This document shows, piece after piece, positions 1 through 10,891 of a stretch of DNA of 64,000 bases. A program made the position numbers and the translations under genes. The notes below the pieces were generated by a model. That model did no database searches. It saw nothing but the letters and a program-made list of their open reading frames with translations, and was not told the origin of the DNA. Origin of the DNA: Lathyrus oleraceus. Taxonomy: Eukaryota; Streptophyta; Magnoliopsida; Fabales; Fabaceae. The DNA is taken from contig NC_066585.1 in the NCBI RefSeq assembly GCF_024323335.1, forward strand, positions 79,249,609 to 79,313,608. The letters run 5' to 3'. How positions within the stretch are numbered: position 1 is the stretch's first letter; every line of letters starts with the position of its first letter.

Positions 1-7
1 TGGGGAA

Positions 8-1390
8 GTGTACAACAGAGAATTAGCCGAAGCATTCGAAAGAATCCCATATGACCAAGGTTGGGACGGACATGGAGGTAACCCAAACATGTATAGCTTC
101 GACAAGAGGGGAGCGCCTATAAGGCCAGATAGCCCTCACCCAAGGGCGAAGAGAGTTATGTTTAAACTACCAGCAGAAGTCCCTAAGAACAAATGGACTC
201 AGGCGGGACCAAAGAAAGGAAAGTGGAGAAGTTTCGAAGATGGAGGAAGAACCTCTTGGGCGTACAGAAAACAATTTCAGGCGTCCAAAAGAGAGGCTAT
301 CAGGCTAGAAAATTACAAAGGAAAAAACCCTATGTCAAGATCTCAGGGGAGAAGACATCAGAGGATGAGGAAAGCAGAAAGAGAGATGAATCTAAAAGAG
401 ACTGGAGAATCCAGCAGCGTCAAGGTTCCCCCAAATATCATGGATTCGACCAAACCACCCGTAGGAAGGAAATTATTTCCAGATGAAAACATAAGTCAGA
501 AGGTTCAGAAGGAACAAGTAAGAGAGGAGGAAATGCTCATAGACGACTTCGAGTCCGACGGAGTGTCTTCCGTGAATATGAATTGCAACGTAGTCTCAGT
601 CCTGCCGTACGAGTATAACCAGGAAACGGAGGTTGAAGATAATAAGGAAGTGGACGCTGCGGAGATGGCGAATCATCAACCAGTGTGTTACTATGTTCTG
701 AACAGTGGCGCTGTCGAAGAGCAGAATGCTATTTTCGAAAGGCCTCACCAGGGGATGCAGAGTCACCTCAAGCCCCTATACATTAGGGCCAAAGTTGGAC
801 AGGTGGGAGTGAATAAAGTCTTGGTGGACGGAGGAGAAGCAGTCAATTTGATGCCCCAATTCATGTTGAAAAAGATAGGTATGTTCGACACTGATGTCAA
901 ACCTCACAACATGGTATTGTCAAATTATGAGGGTAAGATAGGACAGACGCTGGGCGTCATACAAGTGGACCTGACTGTTGGGTCAATCACAAGACCAACG
1001 ATGTTTATGGTAATACCTGCAAAAGCAAATTACAACTTACTACTGGGGAGAGAATGAATACATGGAATAGGGGCGGTCCCTTCAACCATGCATCAAAGAA
1101 TATCTATCTGGAGAGAAGATGGCGTGGTAGAGAATGTCGAAGCTAACCAAAGTTACTTCATGGTAGAAGTAAACCATGTGGACAAGAGAAACTTCGACAG
1201 AAATTTGGCGTACATAGGACCATGTTACCCAGCGGAAGAAGGCTACACCCCAAATAAAAATGCCTTGTACCTCTTGACTTTCCACCTAAATGGCTTTCAG
1301 TGGGATATGGAGATTATGGGAGACCCAGAAGTAGGGGAATCATCTGAAATATGGCCAACAGGCTGGGATGAAGACCCGTACTATGACTGA
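8..1390 (+). pseudogene. D gag C-terminal part and aspartic protease
   Basis: One reading frame runs from the window edge to a TGA at 1388-1390. The first 250 residues are a basic, then acidic, low-complexity region as in the C-terminal half of gag. The protease follows: its active-site region reads VLVDGGEAVNLMP at about residues 270-282, where most gypsy proteases have D-[ST]-G, so the catalytic motif is DGG. The family motif LLGR (Leu-Leu-Gly-Arg) is at the end of the protease. A TGA at 1055-1057 interrupts the frame just after that motif, where relatives usually have Trp, so this is probably a TGG-to-TGA change. The frame continues open to 1390. The following pol reading frame starts in another phase (overlap 1368-1390), which may be the natural gag-pro/pol arrangement or a frameshift. 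Confidence 0.75.
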
Positions 1391-4300
1391 GTCTTCTTTC
1401 CTCAAAAAGATTTCGGCCTACATGGCTGAGAACAAAAGACAAGTGGCTCTCGAAGCCGAGATAACAAACATGGCTAACAAAGCCACATATGGTGAAATCT
1501 ATAATACAGGACCTGCGGAGTATTCTAAACCAAAACCCCCTGACGAACAAGTACCTGTGGAACCAACAGAACAGAGGTTAGACGCCATCTACGACGAAGA
1601 GCCTCTGGGATTTGAAAAGGATTCAGTAACATCAAGTGCAAAGATGTTAGCGCAAGATCCTCTCGAAGAGATTGATCTCAGAAATGGAAGTGCAAAAAGA
1701 ATTACCTACATCAGCGCTAAACTGGACCCCAAGTTGAAAGTGAGAGTTATTGAATTGCTAAGAAAAAACAAAGATTGCTTCGCTTGGGATTGCGACGAGA
1801 TGCCTGGTTTGAAGAGGGACTTGGTCGAATTAAAGCTGCCTATCAAGGATGGCAAGAAGCCCATCAAGCAGACTCCAAGAAGATTCGCCCCAGAAATCCT
1901 CTCAAAGATAAAAAAAGAGGTCGAAAGACTTCTCCGTTGCAATTTCATCAGGACCACAAGGTATGTCGATTGGATTGCAAATATAGTCCCTGTTATCAAG
2001 AAAAATGGCTCTTTGCGAGTATGTATAGATTTTCATGATCTAAATGTAGCAACTCCTAAAGATGAGTATCCAATGCCTGTGGCAGAGATGCTGGTTGACT
2101 CAACCGCAGGCTATGAATATCTTAGCACGCTTGATGGATATTCTGGCTATAACCAAATTTTCATTGCAGAAGAAGATGTTTCTAAAACAGCTTTTCGATG
2201 TCCAGGGGCAATAGGCACTTATGAGTGGATAGTTATGCCTTTTGGCCTAAAAAACGCTGGGGCAACATACCAGCGAGCAATGAATTCTATATTCCATGAT
2301 TATATAGAGACATTTATGCAAGTGTACATAGATGGCATTGTGATAAAATCTACGTCAGATGAAGATCATCTAACCTATCTCAGCCAATCATTCGAAAGAA
2401 TGAGAAAACATGGCTTAAAAATGAATCCTCTTAAGTGTGCATTCTTTGTGCAGACTGGAGATTTTCTGGGCTTTGTGGTCCACAAAAAGGGGATAGAAAT
2501 CAATCAGAACAAGACGAAGGCTATTATGGAGACCAAAGCACCATCAACCAAAAAAGAATTGCAATCATTATTAGGAAAGATAAACTTCCTAAGAAGATTC
2601 ATTTCGAATTTAAGTGGTCGAACTCAAGCCTTCTCTCCCCTTCTGCGCTTGAAACAAGGGAAGTTCGAATGGGATGACGAACATCAAAAGGCATTCGACA
2701 AGATCAAACATTATCTGACAAACCCTCCTATCTTGGCACCACCATGTGGAAAGAAGCCTATGAGACTGTATATATCAACCTCCGACACTACCATAGGTAG
2801 CATGTTGGCGCAAGAGAATGAAGATGGCGTCGAAAGAGCCATTTATTATCTTAGTAGGGTTTTAAATGATGCAGAAACTAGATACACTTCAATAGAAAAG
2901 TTGTGTCTTTGTTTGCATTTCTCTTGTACTAAACTCAAGTATTATATAAAACCTATTGATTTATACATCTCTTCGCATTTTGATGTCATCAAGTATATGT
3001 TATCTAAGCCAATAATGCACAGTCGAATTAGCAAATGGGCTTTAGCACTCACTGAGTACTCTTTAACCTTTAGGCCTTTAAGGGCAATGAAGGGACAAAT
3101 AGTATCAGACTTTATTGTAGACCATGCAGTGGTCGAAAATCCTCAACTTCAAGTTGAGTTGAAACCTTGGAAATTATTCTTCGACGGTTTCACTCATAAG
3201 GACGGAAGTGGGGTTGGGATAATGTTAATTTCTCCTGATGAAATTCCAACACAACTCAAATATAGAATTGAAGGTCCCCTTTGTTCTAACAACGAAGCAT
3301 AATATGAAGCCCTTATTGCAGGACTTGAGGCTTTGTTGGAATTGGGGGAAACTATGGTCAAAATTAAAGGAGACTCAGAATTAGTAATCAAGCAACTGAC
3401 GAAGGAATACAAATGTATAAAAGAGAATTTGATTATGTACTTCGTCATTGCAAATAGGTTACTCAAAAAATTCGAATACATCGACATTAAACACGTTCCT
3501 AGAGTAAAAAACCAAGAGGCTAATGACTTAGCACAAATAGCTTCAGGGTATAGAATTTCAAAAGAGAAGCTAGAAGAACTTGTCGAAGTAAGAGGAAAGG
3601 CAATGACTTCCAGATTGTCTCCTACAGATTTGGAAAGCACCCAGTTAGGATATGCTAACAAAGAGGAGTTTGAAGTATTGGCCATTGATACCTTAATAGA
3701 TACAGATTGGAGGAATCCAATTATTAATTATCTCAAGGACCCTTCGACAGATACAGAAAGAAAAACCAAGTACAGGGTTTATCTTATGTGTTGATAGGGA
3801 ATGAATTATTCAAGAAAACCCCTGAAGGGATCCTGTTGAAATGCTTAGGAGAAAGCGAAGCTTACTTGGCATTATCTAGTGTACATAGTGGAGCTTGTGG
3901 AGCACACTAGGAAGGCCATAAGATGAAATGGTTTCTTTTCAGATATGGAATGTATTGGCCCACCATGTTAAAAGATTGTATAGAATTTGCTAAGGGTTGC
4001 CAAGAATGTCAAATACATACAGGAATTCAACATGCTCCTGCAAGTGAGCTTCATACAATTATTAAGCCTTGGCCTTTCAGAGGGTGGCCATTAGATCTAA
4101 TTGGGGAAATTAGACCCAATTCATCCAAAGGTTAAAGATACATATTGGTAGGAATTGACTATTTCACTAAATGGGTCGAAGCAGTACCTTTAGTAAATAT
4201 GGATCAAGAAACTGTTATCAAATTTATTCAAAGGCAAATTTTATACAGATTTGGAATCCCAGAAAGTATAACAACAGATCAAGGATCAATTTTTACTGGT

Positions 4301-4975
4301 CGAAAGATGCAAGAGTTTGCAAAGGAAATGGGTTTCAAACTGTTAACATCCACACCCTATTATGCTCAAGCCAATGGGCAAGTCGAAGCAGCCAATAAAG
4401 TAATAATTTGTTTAATCAAAAAGCATGTAGGGAAAAAGCCAAAAAATTGGCACAAAACTTTAGACCAAGCACTTTGGGCTTGTCGAACCTCCCCTAAAGA
4501 AGCCACTAACACTACACCTTTCCAACTTATATTTGGACATGATGCAGTACTGTCTGTCGAAGTCTACTTGCAATCAGTGAGAATCCAAAGACAAGGAGAA
4601 ATTCCATCTGACTTATACTGGGAAATGATGATAAATGAGCTGGTGGATTTGGACGAAGAAAGGTTACATGCGTTAGAAGTATTAAGAAGACAGAAGGAGA
4701 GGCTAGCAAGGGCATACAATAAGAGGGTCAAAGGTAAAACCTTCACTATGAATGATTTAGTTTGGAAAGTCATATTACCTATGGATCGAAAGAATAAGGC
4801 ATTAGGAAAATGGTCTCCACATTGGGAAGGACCTTTTCGAATTTTAAAAGCCTTTTCAAACAATGCATACGAAATAGAAGAACTAACAGAGGATCGAAGA
4901 ATCCTAAAAGTAAATGGAAAATACTTAAAGAATTATAAACCATTTATGCACGAAGTTAGAATCATAACAACATAG
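1368..4975 (+). pseudogene. D pol: reverse transcriptase, RNase H, integrase (inactivated)
   Basis: RT lies at about 1820-2530, RT-linked RNase H at 2640-3130, a second RNase H (FFDGFTHKDGSGVG, near 3180-3560) and integrase at 3860-4975. The RT catalytic box at 2325-2336 reads YIDG where functional enzymes have Y-[VIL]-D-D; the second catalytic Asp is lost, so polymerase activity is not expected. The integrase shows an H2C2-type zinc region (around 3880-4015), then the D,D35E core: GIDYFTKWVEA, TDQGSIFTG and an ANGQVEAANK box with the Glu. In-frame stops are at 3300-3302 (TAA), 3908-3910 (TAG) and 4133-4135 (TAA), and a frameshift lies near 3785. The integrase core from 4145 to 4975 is open. 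Product, if intact, would copy RNA to cDNA and integrate it. Confidence 0.9.
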
Positions 4976-5100
4976 TAAGTAAAGAACTATCATGGCCAAA
5001 ATGGTGAAGATATTTAAACTCCAAATATGTGCTAAAATGGTTTTCATCTTAATCAAGTTACAAGTAAACAAGAGTCGAATAAAGCAAATACAAGAGGAAA
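4976..5100. other. D spacer between pol and antisense gene
   Basis: About 125 bases separate the integrase stop (4975) from the end of the antisense gene (its distal stop is at 5101-5103). The two genes are convergent, so this short segment must hold both 3' ends. No clear polyadenylation signal was identified. Confidence 0.5.
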
Positions 5101-8100
5101 TCAAAAAGGAATAGTGGCCCTCATCCGATCATATTTTTTCTTCGCCAAGCCAATCTTATACTGAACAGCCGCTTGAACTCCTCTGAGGCGTGCAATATCT
5201 TCGTTCATAGTCGTAGCCTTTTCGACATGATCTACGCTTTGCTTCGCCAGATCATCAGCTTCAGTACTATCCAAGCCTCAGATAGCATCCTGCTTCGCCT
5301 TAGCTTCAGAAATCTTCTTCTGCAATTCTGCAATATGAGATTCCCAGAGACGTATCGAAGGAGTGTAAGTGTCGAACTCTGCTTGGGCTAATTTTCTGGA
5401 AGCGGCTAACTCCTCAGAAGCTTGTGAAGTTCGAAGAGCATTTTCAAACTCAATGGCTTGAGCTTTTTCAGTCGATAGAAGCTTAGCTTTGGCGTCCACC
5501 TCCCTATGATATTCATCACACACTTGGTCAATGAGGTTCTGAATATTAATAAGGGCTTCACCTACATCAGTGGGGCAAGCAGTGATGTTAATCTTGCTTA
5601 TCAGCTTCTTTATGCTAAAGCTCGCCCCCACATTATTCCTTAATTCGTCAAAGAGATTTACATCAAAAACTGCCTTCTTCACCTGTTGAAGGAGTTCGTC
5701 ATGTGATGCTTCATTTGCACTAGCACCAGACTGGGTCGAAGCTCCAGAAATACTTTGCTCTGAAGAAGACTCTCTTTGAGCCATCATTAACCTCACATAC
5801 TTGAGGGGATCATTCTGTTTTAAAGATTTTTTCTCCTCCTCAGTAAGTGGTATAGGTGAAGTCTGGGTGATGGATGGTTGAACTTTAGTTGGATTTGGGA
5901 CCTTGCCGACGCTGGCATTACTAGTTCCAGTTTGATTTCCCTCAGCATCATCTTCTCCCACATTCATGTCTTCATCTTCTTGAAAATACCCCTCAATTTC
6001 ATCTGAATCCTAATCATCCTCATTAGCATCATTTGAAGGGAACGCAACTCTGGCAGGAGAATTATTAGGAGTATCCTCAGAGTCTTCTTTCCCTGTTGAG
6101 TCCTTCTCGTCAACGTGCTTCAAATCTCTTTTACCATCTTCACCAGGAGAAGAGGTTTCTTCTTTGTTTTGAGCGTTATCTGCTTCAAGATTTTGAGCTC
6201 CAATCGAAGATCCTTTGTTTTGGATAACACCGCTGACTGTCGGAGGAGGAGATGGATTCATGCCGCTCGAAGGATCACTTTGATTGGCTGTAGAAATGAG
6301 GGGAGTGGTGGCTTTGTCCTGAAAATAAAGTGTTAGAATAAAAATATGAGTTTGTCGAAAGATAGAACACTTAAGGTCGAAGTATACCTGTTGAGCCTCA
6401 GGATCGGAGGCATTGCTCCCAATGTGCTCCAGCGCTGCGCCACCAGAAGGCTGGGATGGAGTTTTCTTTGGAAGAAGAGGGAGAATTATGGTTTCGACAC
6501 CTTGTTGTTTATTTGGTTGGAAAGGGGCAACTATTGCCTTATTTTTCTTCTGTTTTTTCTTGAGTGGAGTGGGAGGAGTATCCTCTTTATCATCTTCGAT
6601 AAGAATTATATTAGCAGGAGAGGCTTTTCTTTTCTTGGGTGTCAAAGGGGGCTTGCCACTACCCTAAAAAAGAAAATTATAAATAATTAGAAAAAATACG
6701 AAAGAGACAAAGAAGTTATTTGATGTAATACCTTTGAACTCTTCTTCGGTTTTTCTGGAGCAACACCAGAAGGCACTCCCTGGCTTGAAGAGGTAGTTGG
6801 CCTGGAAGCAGTAGTTGAACTGGCCTTCACCATAGGCTTTTCTTTCTTCGCCACCTTCCTTTCGACAGCTAAAGAAGGATGTGAGTTAGTCGAAACATGT
6901 AAATGTTTAAAAGATTGGCAAAAAGACGAAAGGGGGTTGTAAAACCAAGAAATCCAAACATTCCACACCTTCACATGTCGGAGAAGTAATTCTCACTGCA
7001 ACTAAATCGAAGTGAAGAAAGCCTTTGAAACTGTCTAAGGTATGTTTGGTTGCAACTACTCTTTTTGCAGGTTTTTGTTGGTCATTTTTTAGTATGTTAA
7101 AAATGTTCCCACACGTGAACCAGTAAGGGTAAGGGGGAAAAATGACAAAGCAAAATCTGCACTGGGTAACTTTGGAAATTTGGGTGGTTCGCACTCAAAG
7201 GCCAAATCATATTTCAATTCAGGTTTTACAGCTTTGAGAGATTTTCTTTTGGCAATCTGCTTTTCAAATTTTTCTTTTAAAATTGGCGCTGCATAACAAA
7301 CGGTTCCAACAAGGTTCGTTGGGTCATAGACAGTTTCAAAGTACAGTTTCAAAGATGAAAAGGCCTTCGTTAGACGTTCTTTGATTTCAGCAGTAGAAAA
7401 CATATTCTTGGAATAGAAATCTGATCACCAAGTGGCAAAACCATTGGTGGAATAGAACGATGGTTGGAAGGCTATTAATTGGAATTCGGCAAAATTTGCA
7501 TGGGATTCTTTGTGGATGGCAATGTCTCGAGCGCTCCATTCAGTCCCTGCACAGCAGATCTCGCGCTCTCGTTTGAATAAAGAAACAGGGATAAGTTGAC
7601 ACAATCCAAATTGTCGAGAGACAAAATTAGGTTGATAAGCCAACAGACACACATGGCTCTGTACTGGCAGAATCCTAGAAATAAGCAGCCTTGGGAGGAG
7701 AAAGGCACGCCATATGTCTTTGATCTTTGTGTTGGCGTTTTTCACAGCATCTTCGAGCGAGGCAGTAAACCAGGCAGGACCATGGGTTCGACTGGCAAAA
7801 GGAGCCATCGAAGGGAGGAAATGGTGACACTTCAAGAACATCAAGGTGTACTTGGTGAGGGAAGTTTGTAAGTTGTCAACATCATCAGCTGGAGTCAGTC
7901 GAAGGAGTCTGGTGCCCTCAATGCTTCGATTTATTATCTCTGGGGCATTTTCTTCAATGTTTCCTCGTGTTGGCAAAAAGGATTCGAAAGTGGCATTAAG
8001 CCACAATTGAAGAAGCCAATAAGGCTCAGATAGTAATAAATTGGTACCAACTTCGTATTCCTTTAGCTTAGCACTAGCCGATCCTAGACTTTCGTACAAA

Positions 8101-8705
8101 CTGGCCAATAAGAGTTCACTTAAAGACACTCTTCGACCAGCATGCAATTGGTTAGCGAGCGTTAAAAATCTCTTAGCAACTTGTAAAGATTTGCAGCAAA
8201 AGAAGAACTTGGACAACCATAGACCTAAGAATTCTATATGTTCTATAGCAGAAACTTCTTCCCCATCAGCGTGGTATAGATTAATGTAAGTACTAAATGA
8301 AGCGTTCTTAACGTTAAAGTTAATCAAGTTTTTAAAGTCTTGGTAGGGGTCGAAGGTTTCTCCTGTCGGAGGAAGTCCAACAATGTCAGCTACGTCGAAA
8401 AGTGTGGGAGTCATCATTCCACAAGGAAGATGAAAGGTTTTATATGTGCTATCCCATAAATATAGGCTGGATAATAATAAAGGCTGACAGTAACTGAATC
8501 CCAGCTTCGACATCTGGATTAGGTCAAAAATACCAAATTCTTTCCAAAACGAAGCTTTCTTCTTCTCAACTTTTGTTAACCAAGCTAGATAGGATTTGTC
8601 TAGAGTTGGACAAGACCGAAAAGGTCTGAGACTATCAGTGATAAAATCCAGTTGAAAAGCTTCTCTCTGGTTTAGATCCTCATTATCTCTAGAGGAAACA
8701 ATTTT
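5101..8705 (-). pseudogene. D antisense gene, exons after the insertion: plant mobile domain (PMD) protein with coiled-coil C terminus
   Basis: Read on the minus strand this is one intron-containing gene opposite in direction to gag-pol. From 8705 to about 7425 it encodes an aminotransferase-like plant mobile domain, with the hallmark FHLPCGMMTPTLFDVADIVG at 8437-8378. It then continues into a Lys/Ser/Pro-rich linker and a coiled-coil tail (about 5750-5110). Introns with GT-AG borders are visible on the minus strand at 6968-6869, 6731-6664 and 6387-6319; the last is a multiple of three and reads through. Lesions: TGA at 7427-7425, a frame change near 7140 in a C/T homopolymer, TGA at 5280-5278 (frame then open to 5101). 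PMD proteins also exist as host genes (MAIN/MAIL type) and are known passengers of transposons. The N terminus is at 52180-52473 beyond element A. Confidence 0.8.
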
Positions 8706-8710
8706 ATTGG
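8706..8710. repeat. Target-site duplication of A, left copy (ATTGG)
   Basis: ATTGG directly before the LTR of A, repeated at 52180-52184 after the other LTR. Confidence 0.9.
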
Positions 8711-9960
8711 TGTTAGACTATGGCACGAATCTAAAAGGGGGGGGGGGGGGGGGGGGGGTTGAATAGATCCCAATTAAAATTTGAGTCGGCGCTACCAATT
8801 AAAATTGGTTTTGAAAATTTGTTTTAAGTGCGGAAGCGGCCGAGGAAAAATATAGTCTAAAACGAACCGTTATTGGAAAACCGGATATGCGTCAAGCCTA
8901 TGGATTAGAGATAATGTGAAATACGAATCACTACACTATTTGCACACTCAATGATTTGTTTCACTTACTAAGATTCCTAGTTCCAATGATTCAAATACCA
9001 TATTAAACTAGATACACACTTACGATAATTTTGGTTTAAGCAAATTATCAAACACTTGGTGTGCAAAAACACTCCAAGTGATATTTGTGTTGAGTAAGTG
9101 ATTCCAATTAATCTAATACAATATCCTATTGTACTTTGGATTCAAAAACAGAGTTTTAACCTCTTACTCAATTAATATCAATGTTTGGCAAAAGTGCTTA
9201 TACTAAAATCACTTAATTTTTAAGCTGAATCAATTATGTAGAAAATTAGAGAAGACAAGGATTTGATGAGGCAGTTCCCCCGCCGTCCTCGCTTCGGGGT
9301 ACGTCTGCCCTCAATTCTAAAACTAGAATAAAGATGATTTAATAGATATCACCTGTTGAATTTAACCGTTTATACAAGGATTGCAAAGCACATATACAAC
9401 AGAACTCTCAGGATGTTGAATGTAGCTTCCACTCCTTGTTCCTTGATTCAAGATGAATCAAGCCCTTCGATTGTTGTTGCTAGACCTCCGATTCCATCCC
9501 CTTTGTTGAATAAACTTCCGTTCTTCAAACCCTCAGCCCGGCTGATCTCAACTACAACGAATCGAACCCGAATTCTTCCCTTCAATATCACCGAATCCGC
9601 TACTAGATTGATGAAGACTTCCTCTTCTCAATCACCTTCGCTCAGCTGAATATTGATGAAGCAATTCGTCCAAAAACCCCCAAACACAAACCAGTCTTGG
9701 AGGACAAAACCCCAACGGTTTTATTCAAGAAAAAACCTGTCACAAGCTTCAACCCGAACCGGATTCACCAATCACGGCTTCGAACCTTATCGCCTTTAAC
9801 CAATCACAAAGCACATCAAAAATGGTTGTGTGTAGTTGATGTGTTGTGAGATGTTGAAGATGAAGATGATGAATCTTGGACACCTATTTCACTTTTTCTT
9901 GTTTCTTTGAACACTTGAAATCAATTTGACAAATGTTAGTTGATAAAGGTAATTTGACTT

Positions 9961-9969
9961 CTATTTATA
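9961..9969 (-). promoter_or_regulatory. TATA box in 3' LTR of A
   Basis: Minus strand TATAAATAG. The cluster of GTCGAC/GCGCTGACC motifs at 10041-10258 lies upstream of it in transcription direction. Confidence 0.5.
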
Positions 9970-10040
9970 GTAACCAACTTACCAACCAAAAATAACAGCT
10001 TTTCAAACAGTGGAAAACACTCAGAAAACTGAGTTTACGC

Positions 10041-10258
10041 ACGAGCGGTCGACCATAGGTCGGCGTGCGCTGACCCGTGGAAATGCGCCGACCCCTATGG
10101 TCGACTCAAGTATTCCATGCGCTGACCCGTGGCCAACTGCACTAAGCCATGCGCCGACCTGTGGTCGACTCAAGCAACCAGGCGTTGACCAGTCACCAAC
10201 TGGTCTGTGTTATGCGCTGACCCGTGGCTTATGCGCTGACCCTTGCGGTCGACTCAAA
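10041..10258 (-). repeat. Degenerate GC-rich repeats in LTR U3 of A
   Basis: Repeated variants of GCGCTGACCCGTGG and GGTCGACTCAAG occur six or more times in about 220 bases, far more GC-rich than the surrounding LTR. The partner LTR has the same cluster at about 51721-51940. A related cluster lies at 12695-12810. The location upstream of the LTR TATA box suggests an enhancer-like role, which is inference. Confidence 0.6.
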
Positions 10259-10497
10259 GCCTGCAAACCTGCAAAAATTCGTATTTTTGAGGTTTTCATG
10301 CATTTTGTCATGATCACATTTTATCCACATATGTTTTATGAAATATAACAGTTTTAGATAAGCATAGGGAAGGATATGATAGGTGATATGTTGCATTTGT
10401 TTGTAGACGTGGAATCGACAATGCCTATTCATCCATGATGGTCATTTGTCATCATCGAAACTTGTGATTGTATGTTGTCTGACAATTTGCCCTTACA

Positions 10498-10891
10498 TAC
10501 TCCCCCTTTTTGATGATGACAACCTGTGCAAAGCCAAAGAGACAAACAACATGCAGTATTTTCACACATTATGCACACTCCCCCTTTCTTTTGTAATCTA
10601 ACGCTATCTGCAAAACCGACTGTTAATTGTGGTGAACATTTTGGCTGCTTGTACTCTTCTCCCCCTTTGACAACATCAAAAAGAGACAAGGAACGATTAT
10701 TCAACGTAACATAAAGTTCAACAGGAAATAACACTAGCAGATAACAATATCACACCAAATATCATTACTGAACGATAACCATTAATTAAAAGAAGATAAA
10801 CATTAAAATTAATGTTGCACAAACAAGCATTACAGAGAAATTAATACATTCAAACAACAAACAAATTTAGATGCATATGCAATCCTATGTC
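10498..10891 (-). other. A 3' untranslated region with polypurine tracts
   Basis: Minus strand has three AAAGGGGGAG-type purine tracts, near 10512-10499, 10576-10566 and 10670-10659. The first abuts the 3' LTR and is the expected plus-strand primer site. The others are extra copies of the same motif. No coding region seen. Confidence 0.6.

Larger units (their letters stand above)
1..8710 (+). mobile_element. Element D, left part: Ty3/gypsy (Tat lineage) retrotransposon, 5' end outside window
   Basis: Contains, in order on the plus strand, gag/protease, reverse transcriptase, two RNase H-like segments and integrase, followed by an antisense gene. The order PR-RT-RH-IN defines Ty3/gypsy. The RNase H next to RT plus a second one with the FFDG...DGSG motif is typical of the Tat lineage. 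The element is cut at 8710 by element A and resumes at 52180, where its antisense reading frame continues in phase. Its 3' LTR is 52905-53834. The 5' LTR and most of gag lie before position 1. Several stops and a changed RT active site show it is inactive. Confidence 0.9.
8711..10497 (-). repeat. 3' LTR of element A
   Basis: TG...CA borders; on the minus strand it begins TGTAAGGGC after a purine tract and ends with TCTAACA. Near its 3' end is an uninterrupted G22 run on the plus strand (8737-8758). Differs from the partner at about 38 places by my count, poly-G length excluded. The 97-residue open frame inside (9356-9649 +) is repeated in the other LTR and is taken as non-coding. Confidence 0.9.

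Noticed and set aside
7425..8513. PMD gene as a host developmental gene (MAIN/MAIL-like)
   Set aside because: It lies wholly between the pol and 3' LTR of D, on the opposite strand, so it is element cargo; it may still derive from a host gene.
9356..9649. 97-residue frame in the A LTR
   Set aside because: Present in both LTRs and on the strand opposite to transcription; no homology recognised.
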